64,000 nt of DNA, taken from Acinetobacter rathckeae (GTDB lineage: Bacteria > Pseudomonadota > Gammaproteobacteria > Pseudomonadales > Moraxellaceae). The translations under genes were made by a program, and so were the position numbers. The stretch spans positions 186,001-250,000 of the forward strand of contig NZ_VTDO01000001.1 in NCBI RefSeq assembly GCF_015627125.1, read 5' to 3'. The notes beneath the pieces were generated by a model. It had not been told where the DNA came from, ran no database searches, and was given only the letters and a program-made list of their open reading frames with translations. Shown in pieces: positions 20,254 through 30,352 of the stretch (its first letter is position 1; every line of letters begins with the position of its first letter).

Positions 20254-21183
20254 TTAAAACTTTGCTTTAGGGGCTGGAGAAAATGTTGCAGGTGACTTTT
20301 TAAACTGTTGAATGGCTGTTTCTATCATTTCAATTTGTTGTTGTGTGGCTTTTTCACCTGCATTAATTGCAGTACGTGCAGAGCCCAAGTCCATTACACC
20401 TAACTCATTAACTTTAGGTGCAATGACAACATTAGCATACTTTAATTCTTCTTGAATGCTTTGCTGTCCCATAATATTAATGGTTTGGTCGAGGAGTCCC
20501 CACAAGCTACTGGTACTTTTACTATTGGTGTCTGGGCGTGCTGAAATATCAACAGCAATAACAATATCTGCCCCCATACTTTTTGCTGTTTTTACAGGAA
20601 TAGGGCTGACTAACCCACCATCGACATACTGTACTTTATTAATCGTGGCAGGAATAAAAACATTTGGAATACTACATGATGCTCGCACAGCTTGTCCTGC
20701 ATTACCACGAATAAACTCAGTTTTTTGTCCATTATTTAGCTGTGTGGCAACAGCAGCAAAACGTATTGGAAATTGCTCAATGGGCTTATTGCCAACATGA
20801 CTGTTTACATAGTCCTGTAATTTTTGACCAACAAGAAAACCCTGTCGACTAATTGTTAAATCTCTAATGTCTGACTCTTTCAGTTGATAGGCTAAGGCTT
20901 GCATTTGTGCAGCTGTTTTGCCACTGGCATAAATACTACCCACAAAGCTACCAGCACTTGTTCCAGTGACAATCTGTGGCTTAATGCCATGAGCTTCAAG
21001 GACTTTAATCACTCCAATATGTGCAAAACCTTTCGCACCACCACCACCGAGTGCTAGAGCAATCACAGGTTCTCTTGGTTTAAGCGTTGATGTTGCAGTA
21101 TTGGTATTATGCTGAGTAGTACTACAGCCAAATAAAAACAGACTTAATAAAAAAACGACAATAACGTGGCGGCGAATAGGCAT
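20254..21183 (-). CDS. Patatin-like phospholipase lipoprotein
   Basis: Serine acyl hydrolase of the RssA/patatin family, 309 residues, with a Ser-Asp dyad. The oxyanion glycine run is GGGGAKGFAHIG near residue 47, the nucleophile lies in GTSAGS and the Asp in the DGG motif (QYVDGGLVSPIP). The N-terminus is a lipoprotein signal peptide with a lipobox ending in FGCS, so it is probably lipid-anchored in the envelope. That differs from cytosolic RssA. It precedes nfeD on the minus strand after 81 bases that hold a large inverted repeat. The role may be phospholipid turnover; substrate not known. Confidence 0.88.
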   Translation of the reverse strand: MPIRRHVIVVFLLSLFLFGCSTTQHNTNTATSTLKPREPVIALALGGGGAKGFAHIGVIKVLEAHGIKPQIVTGTSAGSFVGSIYASGKTAAQMQALAYQLKESDIRDLTISRQGFLVGQKLQDYVNSHVGNKPIEQFPIRFAAVATQLNNGQKTEFIRGNAGQAVRASCSIPNVFIPATINKVQYVDGGLVSPIPVKTAKSMGADIVIAVDISARPDTNSKSTSSLWGLLDQTINIMGQQSIQEELKYANVVIAPKVNELGVMDLGSARTAINAGEKATQQQIEMIETAIQQFKKSPATFSPAPKAKF

Positions 21184-21992
21184 GAGAGCAGATATGCGTG
21201 CTAGAAAAAGGTGACATATATGATCAGATTTAGCTTAAATTTACTATATTGCTTACAAAAAATTATTGACCATACTGTAAGTGAAAGAGTGGTTTTTCAT
21301 CATGTTTTTGGATGTACAGTATCAATATAGATTAACTTATATTTAAAAACTATAAATATGAGTTGTAGTCCATAGTACTATTTTACATAGACTACAGGCA
21401 TAGAAGGATTAACTTTTTGCACAAATTTGGTGTGCTTGAACCACTTTATTGGTAATGAACTTTTTTTTGCACTTTAATGGTGCTTATTTGTGCTGAGTTT
21501 CGTTGCTTATTTATAGTGATTTGTATTATTTGTTTGTTTTAATATGATTTTTTGTTTGTTGGTATAATTGTTGCTTTATGTAGTGTGGTGCTGTTACTGA
21601 TAAACAAAGTTTTTAATTATATTCTTTGTGTAATCGAGTACTGTAGTAATATAGGCTTTACATTTTAAAGTTGTATTTCAACTAAAAATTTGATTATTTT
21701 CAAATATTTATCTTTATTTGGTTGCAATTTTGAAATAAATTTAAGTCACTTGATCATCTCTTTTTTCGACATTATTTTGATTTTAATTGTTTTTTTAAAT
21801 TGTCTTGAGAGTTGATTTTAATAAATGTTTGATTTATATATTAAATGTATTATTGAATTGGGCGTTTAATTTGATAATACGTGAAATAAATAAGCATTTA
21901 TAAAAACATGCATATCTACTGTCATAATTTTGTTACTTTTCTTTGTAATAGTATAAAAAGTTAAGACGGTAACTAACTTTTTTTGTTTAAGG
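21184..21992. other. Long AT-rich divergent intergenic region
   Basis: 809 bases between the patatin gene (minus) and the porin gene (plus), the longest gap here. Very AT-rich with many short T-runs. No coding frame or RNA gene was recognised. One weak hairpin, TGTAGTC/GACTACA at 21364-21370 and 21390-21396, was seen. The porin promoter is placed at its right end (21930-21957). Confidence 0.55.
21930..21957 (+). promoter_or_regulatory. Porin gene promoter
   Basis: TTGTTA at 21930-21935, 16-base spacer, TATAAA at 21952-21957. The leader before GTG 22005 would be about 40 bases. Confidence 0.45.
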
Positions 21993-22004
21993 GTGGAAAA
22001 ATCT

Positions 22005-23420
22005 GTGGTTAAAGTGAATAAATTAGCACTTTCAATTGGTGCGGCTTTGGTAATGGGGGCTGTGGGTTCAACTCAAGCTGCAACGACGACAACACATACA
22101 CAGAAAAAAGTGGTTGAATTAGAGTCACAAGTGGCTCAATTACAACAATTAGTACTACAACTTTCTGCTCAACAGCAGCAGCAAGTGGCTCAACAGCAAC
22201 AAATTGCTCAACAGCAACAAGAGCAATCTGTACAGCTACAGCAAACTGCAATTCTTGCACTTGAAAAACCAAATCTTGCGCCAAAAGAATCTAGCAGCAA
22301 GCCAGGTTGGATGACGCTTGCAGATGGTCAAACACAGCTCAAAATTTCTGGTAATGTGCGTGTGGATGCAATGTATGACTTTGAAGGGTCTACAGCGTCT
22401 ACTGCTGATGTATACAACCCAACGAACAAAGTACCTTTAAACTCAGCGAATGCAACTAAAAATGCATTAAATGTGAGTGCGGCAAACTCTCGTTTAGGTG
22501 TCGATTTATTACGTCCAACAAGCTACGGTGACTTAAAAGCGAAAATTGAAGCTGACTTCATGAGTAGCACCTATACCAATGGTAATGGTGGCTTCCGTGT
22601 ACGTCATGCATTTGTTGAGCTAGGTAAGTGGACTGTTGGTCAAACAACTTCACCATTTGCAAACAACGACACAACGCCTGAAACTGTAGATGGTAATGGT
22701 CCAATTGGTCAAGGTTCTGCACGTGCAGTACAAGTACGTTACACACAGCCAATTAGCAAAACACAAAAAGTGTTAGTTGCTTTAGAAGGCGGTGACGTAG
22801 ATGCATTCACTGGTACAGCACAAACACGTGGTGGTAGTCGTTTACCACAGTTAACTGCACGTTACGATATTGCAACTGCAGACAAGAAAGGTCTTGTGCA
22901 GGTACATGGTTTAGTACGTGAAAACCGTGTTTCAACTAACGATAGCAATGACAAAGAAAGCATTGGTTGGGGTGCAGGTGTTGGTGCAACATACCGCCTG
23001 ACTTCAAATGACAGCATTTTTGCAAACTACACGCACGTAAAAGGTGCTGGTCAAGGCAACATGTTGTATACCAATGCTTCGTATACTGCTATAGCTAATG
23101 GCACGTCGTTTAACATTTTGCCATCTGAGTTAGATGCAGTAAACATTGGTTATGGCCGTAAATGGAATAACGAATGGCGTTCTAACCTTATCTTAGGTGG
23201 TATGTTGTATAACGATGATAATGCATATGCGAAAGCAGCTGTTGCGTCTAAATCTACTAGTTTAAACAAAAGCGTTTATAACGTGATTGTGAATGCAATT
23301 TATACACCTGTGAAAAGTGTAGATTTGGGTGTTGAATACACTTACGGTCAACGTGAAACATTCCTTTCACAAAAAGGTGATTACTCTCGTTTGAACTTAA
23401 TGGCTAAATACAGCTTCTAA
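22005..23420 (+). CDS. DcaP-like trimeric outer-membrane porin
   Basis: Outer-membrane channel of the Acinetobacter DcaP family, about 471 residues. A signal peptide (LALSIGAALVMGAVGSTQAA) is followed by a periplasmic Gln-rich heptad region at about 30-80 (repeats of AQQQQQ), predicted coiled coil. The beta-barrel then runs to a C-terminal Phe (LMAKYSF), the usual BAM signal. DcaP was named from dicarboxylic acid uptake, and A. baumannii DcaP admits negatively charged small molecules. GTG at 22005 is preferred because AAGGGTGGA precedes it by eight bases; another GTG at 21993 is in frame. It is a single-gene unit with its own terminator. Confidence 0.85.
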   Translation: MVKVNKLALSIGAALVMGAVGSTQAATTTTHTQKKVVELESQVAQLQQLVLQLSAQQQQQVAQQQQIAQQQQEQSVQLQQTAILALEKPNLAPKESSSKPGWMTLADGQTQLKISGNVRVDAMYDFEGSTASTADVYNPTNKVPLNSANATKNALNVSAANSRLGVDLLRPTSYGDLKAKIEADFMSSTYTNGNGGFRVRHAFVELGKWTVGQTTSPFANNDTTPETVDGNGPIGQGSARAVQVRYTQPISKTQKVLVALEGGDVDAFTGTAQTRGGSRLPQLTARYDIATADKKGLVQVHGLVRENRVSTNDSNDKESIGWGAGVGATYRLTSNDSIFANYTHVKGAGQGNMLYTNASYTAIANGTSFNILPSELDAVNIGYGRKWNNEWRSNLILGGMLYNDDNAYAKAAVASKSTSLNKSVYNVIVNAIYTPVKSVDLGVEYTYGQRETFLSQKGDYSRLNLMAKYSF

Positions 23421-23821
23421 TTTGTTGTAAAAACATTAAGTTAAACATAAAAATACCCTGTAATTTTTTACAGGGTATTTTTTATAAAAATAAAAATTTA
23501 AGCCCTGTTTAAGTTGTCAAAACTACATTGTATAAGCATTATCAGAAATCAATCATATATTCATTATATTGATAGATTATATTTGTTGTAAGACACATGA
23601 AATCATTTTCACAATAGATATGATGTGATTGAAGTGGTCTTTAAAATATACAGTAAGGTATAAATATAATCGACTTTGCAAGTAAGTAGATATTTTTTAT
23701 CACAAAAACTATTGAATGCGAGATATGCCTTGTTCTATGATGGATTAATACCTTGAATTGAATGAATCATATTTAAAATATCGTATCTAAAGTTAAACAT
23801 TTTCGTGAGCATATAGACCCC
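23421..23821. other. Intergenic region between porin and pmrA
   Basis: 401 bases holding the porin terminator and then about 340 AT-rich bases with no gene seen. In A. baumannii the eptA homologue pmrC lies immediately before pmrA; it is absent here and no remnant is visible. Confidence 0.6.
23451..23483 (+). terminator. Rho-independent terminator of the porin gene
   Basis: Perfect 13-bp stem AAATACCCTGTAA (23451-23463) with TTACAGGGTATTT (23468-23480), four-base loop, then T-run. Confidence 0.92.
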
Positions 23822-24505
23822 ATGACAAAAATACTAATCATTGAAGACGACTTCATGATTGCTGAGTCGACAATTACACTATTAAAATACCACGGCTTTG
23901 ATGTCGATTGGTTTAATAATGGTTTAGATGGTCTAGCTTCACTAAATAAAGAATCATTTGATATTATTTTATTAGATCTTGGTCTTCCGATGATGGACGG
24001 TATGCAAGTTCTAAAGCAAATTCGTCAAAAAACACAAACACCAGTACTTATTATTTCTGCACGAGATCAATTAGAGAACCGTGTAGATGGTTTAAATCAG
24101 GGTGCAGATGACTATTTAGTCAAACCGTATGAGTTTGAAGAGTTACTTGCACGTATACACGCATTATTACGTAGAGCAGGTTTAGAAGCACAGTCTGCAA
24201 CTGAAAAAATCTTAAGTAATAATGAGCTGATTTTAGATGTAGAGCAACATATTGCCAAATATAAAGGGCAAACGATTGAGTTGTCTAATCGAGAGTGGGC
24301 AATCTTAACTCCTCTAATGACACATCCGAATAAAATATTTTCTAAATCTAACTTAGAAGATAAGCTATATGACTTTGATAGTGAAGTGTCGAGCAACACG
24401 ATTGAAGTATATATACATCATCTCAGAACAAAGCTAGGGAAAGACTTTATTCGTACCATACGTGGTTTAGGCTATCGTTTAGGCCATAGTCAACAGCAAC
24501 CATAA
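23822..24505 (+). CDS. pmrA: Response regulator PmrA (OmpR family)
   Basis: Two-component transcription regulator, 227 residues, close to A. baumannii PmrA as I recall it. The receiver domain has D9-D10, phosphoacceptor D52 in LLDLGLP and K101 in LVKPYEF. The C-terminal OmpR winged helix spans about 130-222 (SNREWAIL, SNTIEVYIHHLRTKLG, FIRTIRGLGYRLG). In A. baumannii, PmrA drives pmrC (lipid A phosphoethanolamine transferase) and mutations give colistin resistance. The partner kinase pmrB follows 12 bases later. Identity as PmrA rather than another QseB-like regulator rests on sequence resemblance and should be confirmed. Confidence 0.88.
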   Translation: MTKILIIEDDFMIAESTITLLKYHGFDVDWFNNGLDGLASLNKESFDIILLDLGLPMMDGMQVLKQIRQKTQTPVLIISARDQLENRVDGLNQGADDYLVKPYEFEELLARIHALLRRAGLEAQSATEKILSNNELILDVEQHIAKYKGQTIELSNREWAILTPLMTHPNKIFSKSNLEDKLYDFDSEVSSNTIEVYIHHLRTKLGKDFIRTIRGLGYRLGHSQQQP

Positions 24506-24517
24506 TTTGAGTATGAT

Positions 24518-25870
24518 ATGAAAAAAGGCCGTAGCTCACTCAATACACGGCTGATTGTAATGACCTCGTTGTTAAGCGTGGTCATGGCATGTGTACTGAT
24601 GTTTTCAACGTATCAAATTGCATTAAAAGAGCTTACGCATATTTTAGATGCACAAATGCAATTTCTTGCCAGTCGGGCAACAACGCTTAAGCTAAAAGAT
24701 ACTCATAGCCAGCTCAATTTAAGCCCAGATCAAGATCAAGAAGAGTTGTTTATTGATATTTGGGCATATGATGATACAGAGGCTTTAAATAAAAACCAGC
24801 TACTCGTCCCGAAAGTGAAAACTGCTGGTTTTTATCAGCATGATACCGATACAGGCACATGGTATACCTATGTTTTGCCTTCACAAGACCATCAAGTCCA
24901 AATTAGCCAACATCAAAGTGTACGAGAGGTACTGGCATTAGAGCTTGCAGGCAGTATGGTACTCCCATTTTTGCTGATTATGCCATTGGTCATGTTAGTG
25001 ATAGTTTATATTATTAAGCGTAGTTTAAAGCCTTTTGATGTATTAAAAATTGAGCTTGCTCAACGAGATTCAAATGAACTTAGCCATGTGACGGATGAGC
25101 AGTATCCTGTAGAGTTGTTGCCTGCAATTCATGAAATCAATGACTTGTTTGATCGTATTTCTAAAACGCAACAGGAGCAAAAGCAATTTGTTGCCGATGC
25201 CGCCCATGAGTTACGAACCCCAATTACAGCATTGAATTTGCAGACTAAAATTTTGTTAAGAGATTTTCCAAACAATGTCGCTTTAATTAATTTAAGTAAA
25301 GGTTTGGCTCGTATTCAGCATTTGGTCAGCCAATTATTGTCTTTAGCGAAACAAGATACGTCTTTACACGCTTTAGAGCAGCCAAAACGCTTTATATTAA
25401 ATGACGTTGCTTTGAGCTGTGTTGAGCAGTTAATGAATTTGGCTATGGAAAAAGACATTGACTTGGGTTTTGTTCGTAATGAAGAAGTCAGAATACAAAG
25501 CTTTGAGCCTACAGTACATTCGATTATTTATAATCTAATTGATAATGCGATTAAGTATACGCCAGCATCTGGGGTCATTAATATCTCGGTATATCCAATC
25601 TATAAAAACCGCTGTACGGTGTGTATTGAAGACAGTGGTCCAGGTATTCCAAAAGAGCAATATGAAGAAGTACTCAAGCGTTTTTATAGAGTGCACCATC
25701 ATTTAGAAGTGGGTAGTGGTTTGGGGTTGTCTATTGTACAAAAAGCCATTCAGCGAGTGGGCGGTGAGTTTGAGTTCACACGCAGTGAAGAGCTAGGTGG
25801 ATTAAAAGTACTTGTGACGATGCCATTGCTATTACATCATTCAGAAATTAAAAACATGACAGAGATCTAA
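24518..25870 (+). CDS. pmrB: Sensor histidine kinase PmrB
   Basis: Membrane kinase partner of PmrA, 450 residues. There is a first membrane helix at about 11-32, a periplasmic domain of about 110 residues, a second helix at about 147-167 and a HAMP region. The H-box DAAHELRTP has the phosphorylated His230. The catalytic domain has the N-box (IYNLIDNAIKYTP), the G1 box (EDSGPGIP) and the G2 box (GSGLGLSIV). Known stimuli of PmrB are acidic pH and Fe(III) in A. baumannii. The kinase lies in an operon with pmrA and ends at a perfect bidirectional terminator. No pmrC gene is in the window. Confidence 0.88.
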   Translation: MKKGRSSLNTRLIVMTSLLSVVMACVLMFSTYQIALKELTHILDAQMQFLASRATTLKLKDTHSQLNLSPDQDQEELFIDIWAYDDTEALNKNQLLVPKVKTAGFYQHDTDTGTWYTYVLPSQDHQVQISQHQSVREVLALELAGSMVLPFLLIMPLVMLVIVYIIKRSLKPFDVLKIELAQRDSNELSHVTDEQYPVELLPAIHEINDLFDRISKTQQEQKQFVADAAHELRTPITALNLQTKILLRDFPNNVALINLSKGLARIQHLVSQLLSLAKQDTSLHALEQPKRFILNDVALSCVEQLMNLAMEKDIDLGFVRNEEVRIQSFEPTVHSIIYNLIDNAIKYTPASGVINISVYPIYKNRCTVCIEDSGPGIPKEQYEEVLKRFYRVHHHLEVGSGLGLSIVQKAIQRVGGEFEFTRSEELGGLKVLVTMPLLLHHSEIKNMTEI

Positions 25871-25882
25871 TCGAATGCGGTG

Positions 25883-25915
25883 AAAAAATGGGCTAAATGA
25901 TTTAGCCCATTTTTT
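25883..25915. terminator. Bidirectional terminator pmrB/valS
   Basis: Perfect 15-bp stem: A6-TGGGCTAAA (25883-25897) with TTTAGCCCA-T6 (25901-25915), loop TGA. It serves both pmrB and the convergent valS. Confidence 0.93.
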
Positions 25916-25923
25916 ATGCCATG

Positions 25924-28827
25924 TTATAAATCAGCAATTTGTTGCATATTGTGTTTTACTTTCTCAATTTGCTCTACAAATTCAGCAAGCTTTGCTTTTT
26001 CACCTTCCACTACTGCAGGCGGTGCTTTTTTCACAAAGCCTTCATTCCCTAATTTGTTGGCAATTTGGTCATGCTGTTTTTGAATTTTATCCAAGTCTTT
26101 TTGCAAGCGAGCAAGTTCAGCTTTTGGATCAATTAAGCCTTTCATTGGTACAAATACAGACGCGTGACCAACAACACTTGAAGATGACAGTGGTGGCTCT
26201 TGGTCAGCAGTTAGGTATTCAATGCTTTCCACTTTGGCGAGTGCTTTAAACAGGGGTTCAATACGTTCGATGCGAGTACGCTCAATATCTGAGATATTTT
26301 TGAGTAGTACAGGCAGTAAGCGTGCATTACCTAAGCCCATTTCACCACGAATATTACGTACAGCACCAATTAAGCCTTGTAACCACTGCATGTCTGTTTC
26401 TGCCTGATCATTCATTTTACTTTGATCTGGCGTAGGATATGTCGCAGTCATGATGGTATCGCCTTGTTGACCAATCATTGGTGCAAGGGTTTGCCAAATT
26501 TCTTCGGTTAGATACGGCATGAGTGGGTGAGCAAGACGTAGTGCCACTTCCATAACACTTAACAGTACACGGCGTACTTCTGCTTTACGTGCAGTAGAGA
26601 CATTTTCATCGTTTAAAACAGGCTTTGTTAGCTCTACATACCAGTCGCAATATTCATTCCAAATAAAGTCATAAATGGTTTGAGCAGCAATATCTAAACG
26701 GTATGAGCTGAATGCTTGGTGAACGTTGGCTTCAGCTTTTTGTAAACGGCTCACAATCCATTGTTCAGGAAGTTCCCAAAGCTCAGGTTGTGCATGTTGA
26801 GCAATCTCTTGCCCTTCAACATTCATGAGTACAAAGCGGGTCGCATTCCAAATTTTATTACAAAAATTACGGTAGCCTTCAACACGTTTTAAATCGAATT
26901 TAATGTCACGCCCTGTATTAGCAAGTGCACAGAACGTGAAGCGTACGGCATCTGTACCATAGGCATTGATGCCTTCTGGAAACTCTTTACGAGTTGCTTT
27001 TTCAATTTTCCCTGCTTGTTTCGGGTTCATGAGCCCTGAAGTACGTTTTTGTACGAGGGTTTCTAGGTCAATCCCATCAATGAGGTCAAGTGGGTCGAGC
27101 ACATTGCCTTTAGACTTAGACATTTTTTGTCCTTCGCCATCACGTACAAGACCATGTACATAAACTGTTTTAAATGGTATTTGTGCAGAACCATCTTCAT
27201 TTTTCATGAAATGCATTGTCATCATAATCATCCGAGCAACCCAGAAGAAAATAATGTCAAAGCCAGTCACCAATACATTGGTTGGGTGGAAGGTGTTTAA
27301 GAAGTCATTTTGAGCATCTTTGGCAGCATCGCCTGTCCAGCCGAGTGTAGAGAATGTCCATAGGGCAGATGAGAACCAAGTGTCTAAAACATCTTCATCT
27401 TGATTCAACTGTACGCTGTTATCTAGGTTATGTTTTTCACGTACTTCAGCTTCAGTACGACCTACGTAAATACCACCATTGGCATCGTACCATGCAGGAA
27501 TGCGGTGTCCCCACCAAAGCTGACGTGAAATACACCAGTCTTGAATGTTATTCATCCATGCCATATACATATTAGTGTATTGCTCAGGCACAAATTTAAT
27601 ACGACCATCTTGGACTGCTTCAACTGCAGGCGCTGCAAGTGGTGCAATTTTTACATACCACTGGTCTGTGAGTAGTGGTTCAACAATTACGCCTGAACGG
27701 TCACCGCGAGGTGCTTTAAGGTCGTAAGGTTCAATTTTTTCAAGCCACTCTTCAGCTTCAGCTTGGGCAACTAATTTTTTACGTGCTTCAAAACGTTCTA
27801 AGCCAACATAATCGCTTGGTGCAGGAATTGTTTTTGAAATCGCTTCGCCTGCTTTGGCAATATACTCAAACTCAGCCAAAATTTCAGCATTTTTGTTTAA
27901 GATATTGATAATTGCAAGACCACAACGTTTACCCACGTCATAGTCATTAAAGTCATGTGCAGGCGTAATTTTCACACAGCCTGTACCAAAGTCTTTTTCA
28001 ACATATTCATCTGCAACAATTGGTACTAAACGTCCTGTAATTGGCAGTACAATATGTTGGCCAACAAGGTGTTTGTAGCGTTCGTCTTCTGGGTGGACTG
28101 CAACGGCTGTATCACCAAACAGTGTTTCCGGACGCGTTGTCGCAACCACAAGGTGGTCTTTGCCTTCGGTTGTGTTTAAGTTTTTGTCTGCGAAGAAGTA
28201 TTTAAAGTGCCATAAAGACCCTTTTTCTTCGTGGTTTTCTACTTCTAAGTCAGATAGGGCTGTTTGTAGTTTTGGATCCCAGTTAACCAAACGTTTACCA
28301 CGGTAAATCAGCCCTTGTTCATGCAGTTGAACAAAGACTTCTTTGACTGCATTTGAAAGACCTTCGTCCATGGTGAAGCGTTCACGTGACCAGTCTACAG
28401 ATGAACCCAAACGGCGAATTTGGCGGGTAATATTGCCACCAGATTGTTCTTTCCAATCCCAAATTTTTTCAATAAATTGCTCACGACCAAGGTCATGACG
28501 GCTAATGTTTTGTGCAGCCAATTGACGCTCAACCACCATTTGCGTGGCGATCCCTGCATGGTCTGTACCTGGTTGCCATAGGGTGTTTTTGCCCATCATA
28601 CGGTTGTAGCGGGTGAGGGCATCCATAATGGCATTGTTGAAACCATGCCCCATGTGCAAGCTACCTGTAACATTGGGTGGCGGGATCATAATACAAAAAG
28701 AATCACCTTGACCCGATGGTTTAAAGTAGCCTCGTTCTTCCCACGTTTGGTACCATTTTTTTTCAATTTCGGTGGGGTCATAGGTTGTTGCAATATTTTG
28801 AGCTGAAGTAGCTTGTGTATCGGTCAT
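25924..28827 (-). CDS. valS: Valine-tRNA ligase
   Basis: Class I aminoacyl-tRNA synthetase, 967 residues, normal length. The HIGH-type motif is in [14 protein letters not shown] near residue 50, and the KMSKS motif near 560 ([10 protein letters not shown]). A large editing domain lies between them, with the [10 protein letters not shown] motif. The tRNA-binding anticodon domain and a C-terminal coiled coil ([22 protein letters not shown]) follow. It charges tRNA-Val in the cytosol. The gene stands alone with a divergent unassigned gene upstream. Confidence 0.97.
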   Translation of the reverse strand: MTDTQATSAQNIATTYDPTEIEKKWYQTWEERGYFKPSGQGDSFCIMIPPPNVTGSLHMGHGFNNAIMDALTRYNRMMGKNTLWQPGTDHAGIATQMVVERQLAAQNISRHDLGREQFIEKIWDWKEQSGGNITRQIRRLGSSVDWSRERFTMDEGLSNAVKEVFVQLHEQGLIYRGKRLVNWDPKLQTALSDLEVENHEEKGSLWHFKYFFADKNLNTTEGKDHLVVATTRPETLFGDTAVAVHPEDERYKHLVGQHIVLPITGRLVPIVADEYVEKDFGTGCVKITPAHDFNDYDVGKRCGLAIINILNKNAEILAEFEYIAKAGEAISKTIPAPSDYVGLERFEARKKLVAQAEAEEWLEKIEPYDLKAPRGDRSGVIVEPLLTDQWYVKIAPLAAPAVEAVQDGRIKFVPEQYTNMYMAWMNNIQDWCISRQLWWGHRIPAWYDANGGIYVGRTEAEVREKHNLDNSVQLNQDEDVLDTWFSSALWTFSTLGWTGDAAKDAQNDFLNTFHPTNVLVTGFDIIFFWVARMIMMTMHFMKNEDGSAQIPFKTVYVHGLVRDGEGQKMSKSKGNVLDPLDLIDGIDLETLVQKRTSGLMNPKQAGKIEKATRKEFPEGINAYGTDAVRFTFCALANTGRDIKFDLKRVEGYRNFCNKIWNATRFVLMNVEGQEIAQHAQPELWELPEQWIVSRLQKAEANVHQAFSSYRLDIAAQTIYDFIWNEYCDWYVELTKPVLNDENVSTARKAEVRRVLLSVMEVALRLAHPLMPYLTEEIWQTLAPMIGQQGDTIMTATYPTPDQSKMNDQAETDMQWLQGLIGAVRNIRGEMGLGNARLLPVLLKNISDIERTRIERIEPLFKALAKVESIEYLTADQEPPLSSSSVVGHASVFVPMKGLIDPKAELARLQKDLDKIQKQHDQIANKLGNEGFVKKAPPAVVEGEKAKLAEFVEQIEKVKHNMQQIADL

Positions 28828-28969
28828 AGGGTTAACAGATCAAAAGTAAATTTGTGTCTATTGTAGCAAAAAAAATAATGCTTGGCAGATGATGTGTATT
28901 GACAATATCAGTAACAACACATGAAATAACATGCTAGTGTATCTAAAAGATTTGTTGGTTTTTTAATTT

Positions 28970-29650
28970 ATGTCGTATGCGGTATATTTGAAGGTAGAAA
29001 TAGAAACTTACCAGCGTTTTATTACGCTTCAGCAACAACTGAATGAAGGTGAAAAACGAAAGCTTGCCCATGATTTGGGTGATGTATTGGCTGAGGTGTC
29101 TATTCAGATTATGCAACAGGTCTTTATTGATTTGTTAGAGCAACAAAAAAAGCGTTTAACTAAACCAGAAGGTCATGCTGTAGCACAAGATTCTGAAAAA
29201 GTGATTGAGCATGTGTTAACGGCACTACGAAAATATTTGCCGTGGTCTATAGCACTGTTAAGTAATGAGCGGTTGTTGCCATTGGTTAATTATTTTACCC
29301 AAATGATTAAGCATGAAGGGCAACAGGTGTATGTACGCTATGAAGTAGATAAAGCATTAGTTGAAAAAACATTGCAAAAAATTGCAGAGATTAAAGAAGG
29401 GCATAGGCCTGCTATTGCGCAAGCATTTATCTGTTTAAATGAGATTATTGATGCGGGCGTAACGCAGTTAATTCGTGAGCCGAAAACATTACTTAAGTTT
29501 AATTTTGTGGTAGATAAAACTTTAAATGGTGTGATTCAAGTGGCAACAACAATGGCTTATAAACGCTTGGCTTCTTTGGGCCAAGAAGTTGAACTGGCAT
29601 CTGCACCATATTATATAGATCATTTTTTAAGTTTTTTACATTCAAAGTGA
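28970..29650 (+). CDS. Unassigned 226-residue helical protein
   Basis: I do not recognise this gene. The protein is 226 residues, cytosolic by appearance, with no signal peptide or membrane segment. It looks almost wholly alpha-helical, with one charged region (LLEQQKKRLTKPEGH). It starts at an ATG 142 bases from valS in the opposite direction and is followed 37 bases later by another unassigned gene, with which it likely forms an operon. Reading-frame integrity and codon choice are like its neighbours, so it is a real gene. No catalytic motif is visible. It may be an Acinetobacter-conserved hypothetical. Confidence 0.7.
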   Translation: MSYAVYLKVEIETYQRFITLQQQLNEGEKRKLAHDLGDVLAEVSIQIMQQVFIDLLEQQKKRLTKPEGHAVAQDSEKVIEHVLTALRKYLPWSIALLSNERLLPLVNYFTQMIKHEGQQVYVRYEVDKALVEKTLQKIAEIKEGHRPAIAQAFICLNEIIDAGVTQLIREPKTLLKFNFVVDKTLNGVIQVATTMAYKRLASLGQEVELASAPYYIDHFLSFLHSK

Positions 29651-29687
29651 TCTAGTTTTACTTTTAATTGGTCACGAGGGTTGTCGT

Positions 29688-30233
29688 ATGTCATTAAATA
29701 TAAAATATTTACCTGTATATACGTATAAAGAAGAGCATCACTTAAATATAAAGGCATCTCCCGAGCAGATCATGAAAGCAGTGCTTAATTACAGCACCCA
29801 TGATGACTCTCTTTTTAGATATGCTATTGCTCTAAGAGAGTTTCCTAAAAAGTTATTTTACAAAGAAAAGAGATCTGAAGAACCTTTTGGTCTTGATCAT
29901 TTTACCTTATTAGAGCAACTTAATCATCAACAGGTTGTTTGGGGTTTAGTGGGACAGTTTTGGAAAGCTGATTATGGGTTGGTGAATATTCCAGATGGTG
30001 CGTCATTTTTAGAATTTCAGCACGAAAATCACGCTAAGCTCACTTTATATTTTTCTATTCAAAAAATAGATGAAGTATATACATGTCTTACCACTGAAAC
30101 TCGTATCCTCTGTATAGATAAAAAGGCTTTGCTTAAATTTAGGCCTTATTGGTATTTAATACGTCCTGTGAGTGGTTGGATTAGACGACGAATTTTGTTG
30201 CAAATTCAGAAAAACATTCAAAATCATATTTAA
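29688..30233 (+). CDS. Unassigned protein, possible START/SRPBCC-like fold
   Basis: 181 residues, no signal peptide. The N-terminus begins with YKEEHHLNIKASPEQIMKAV, the common opening of START-like proteins, where a strand leads into helices that hold a ligand cavity. The end (FRPYWYLIRPVSGWIRRRIL) resembles the closing helix of small SRPBCC proteins. The fold call is an inference from these two segments. Function and ligand are unknown. It lies 37 bases after the preceding unassigned gene, and a strong terminator follows at 30305. Confidence 0.6.
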   Translation: MSLNIKYLPVYTYKEEHHLNIKASPEQIMKAVLNYSTHDDSLFRYAIALREFPKKLFYKEKRSEEPFGLDHFTLLEQLNHQQVVWGLVGQFWKADYGLVNIPDGASFLEFQHENHAKLTLYFSIQKIDEVYTCLTTETRILCIDKKALLKFRPYWYLIRPVSGWIRRRILLQIQKNIQNHI

Positions 30234-30304
30234 AGATATTTACTGTGCATTGGAAAAGTCGTCATTTGTTAGGTTCTAAAAGGCCAAATAGAAGTAAAAA
30301 GTGT

Positions 30305-30334
30305 AAAAACGCCCAAATAAATTGGGCGTTTTTT
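30305..30334. terminator. Bidirectional terminator
   Basis: Perfect 12-bp stem: A5-CGCCCAA (30305-30316) with TTGGGCG-T5 (30322-30333), five-base loop. It ends both the plus-strand unassigned pair and the minus-strand adeIJK operon. Confidence 0.92.
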
Positions 30335-30352
30335 AATGCGGTTTGATGAGTG

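Noticed and set aside
23761..23821. PmrA box upstream of pmrA
   Set aside because: TTTAAA and GTTAAA occur but the spacing is 14 bases instead of about five, so I did not call it.
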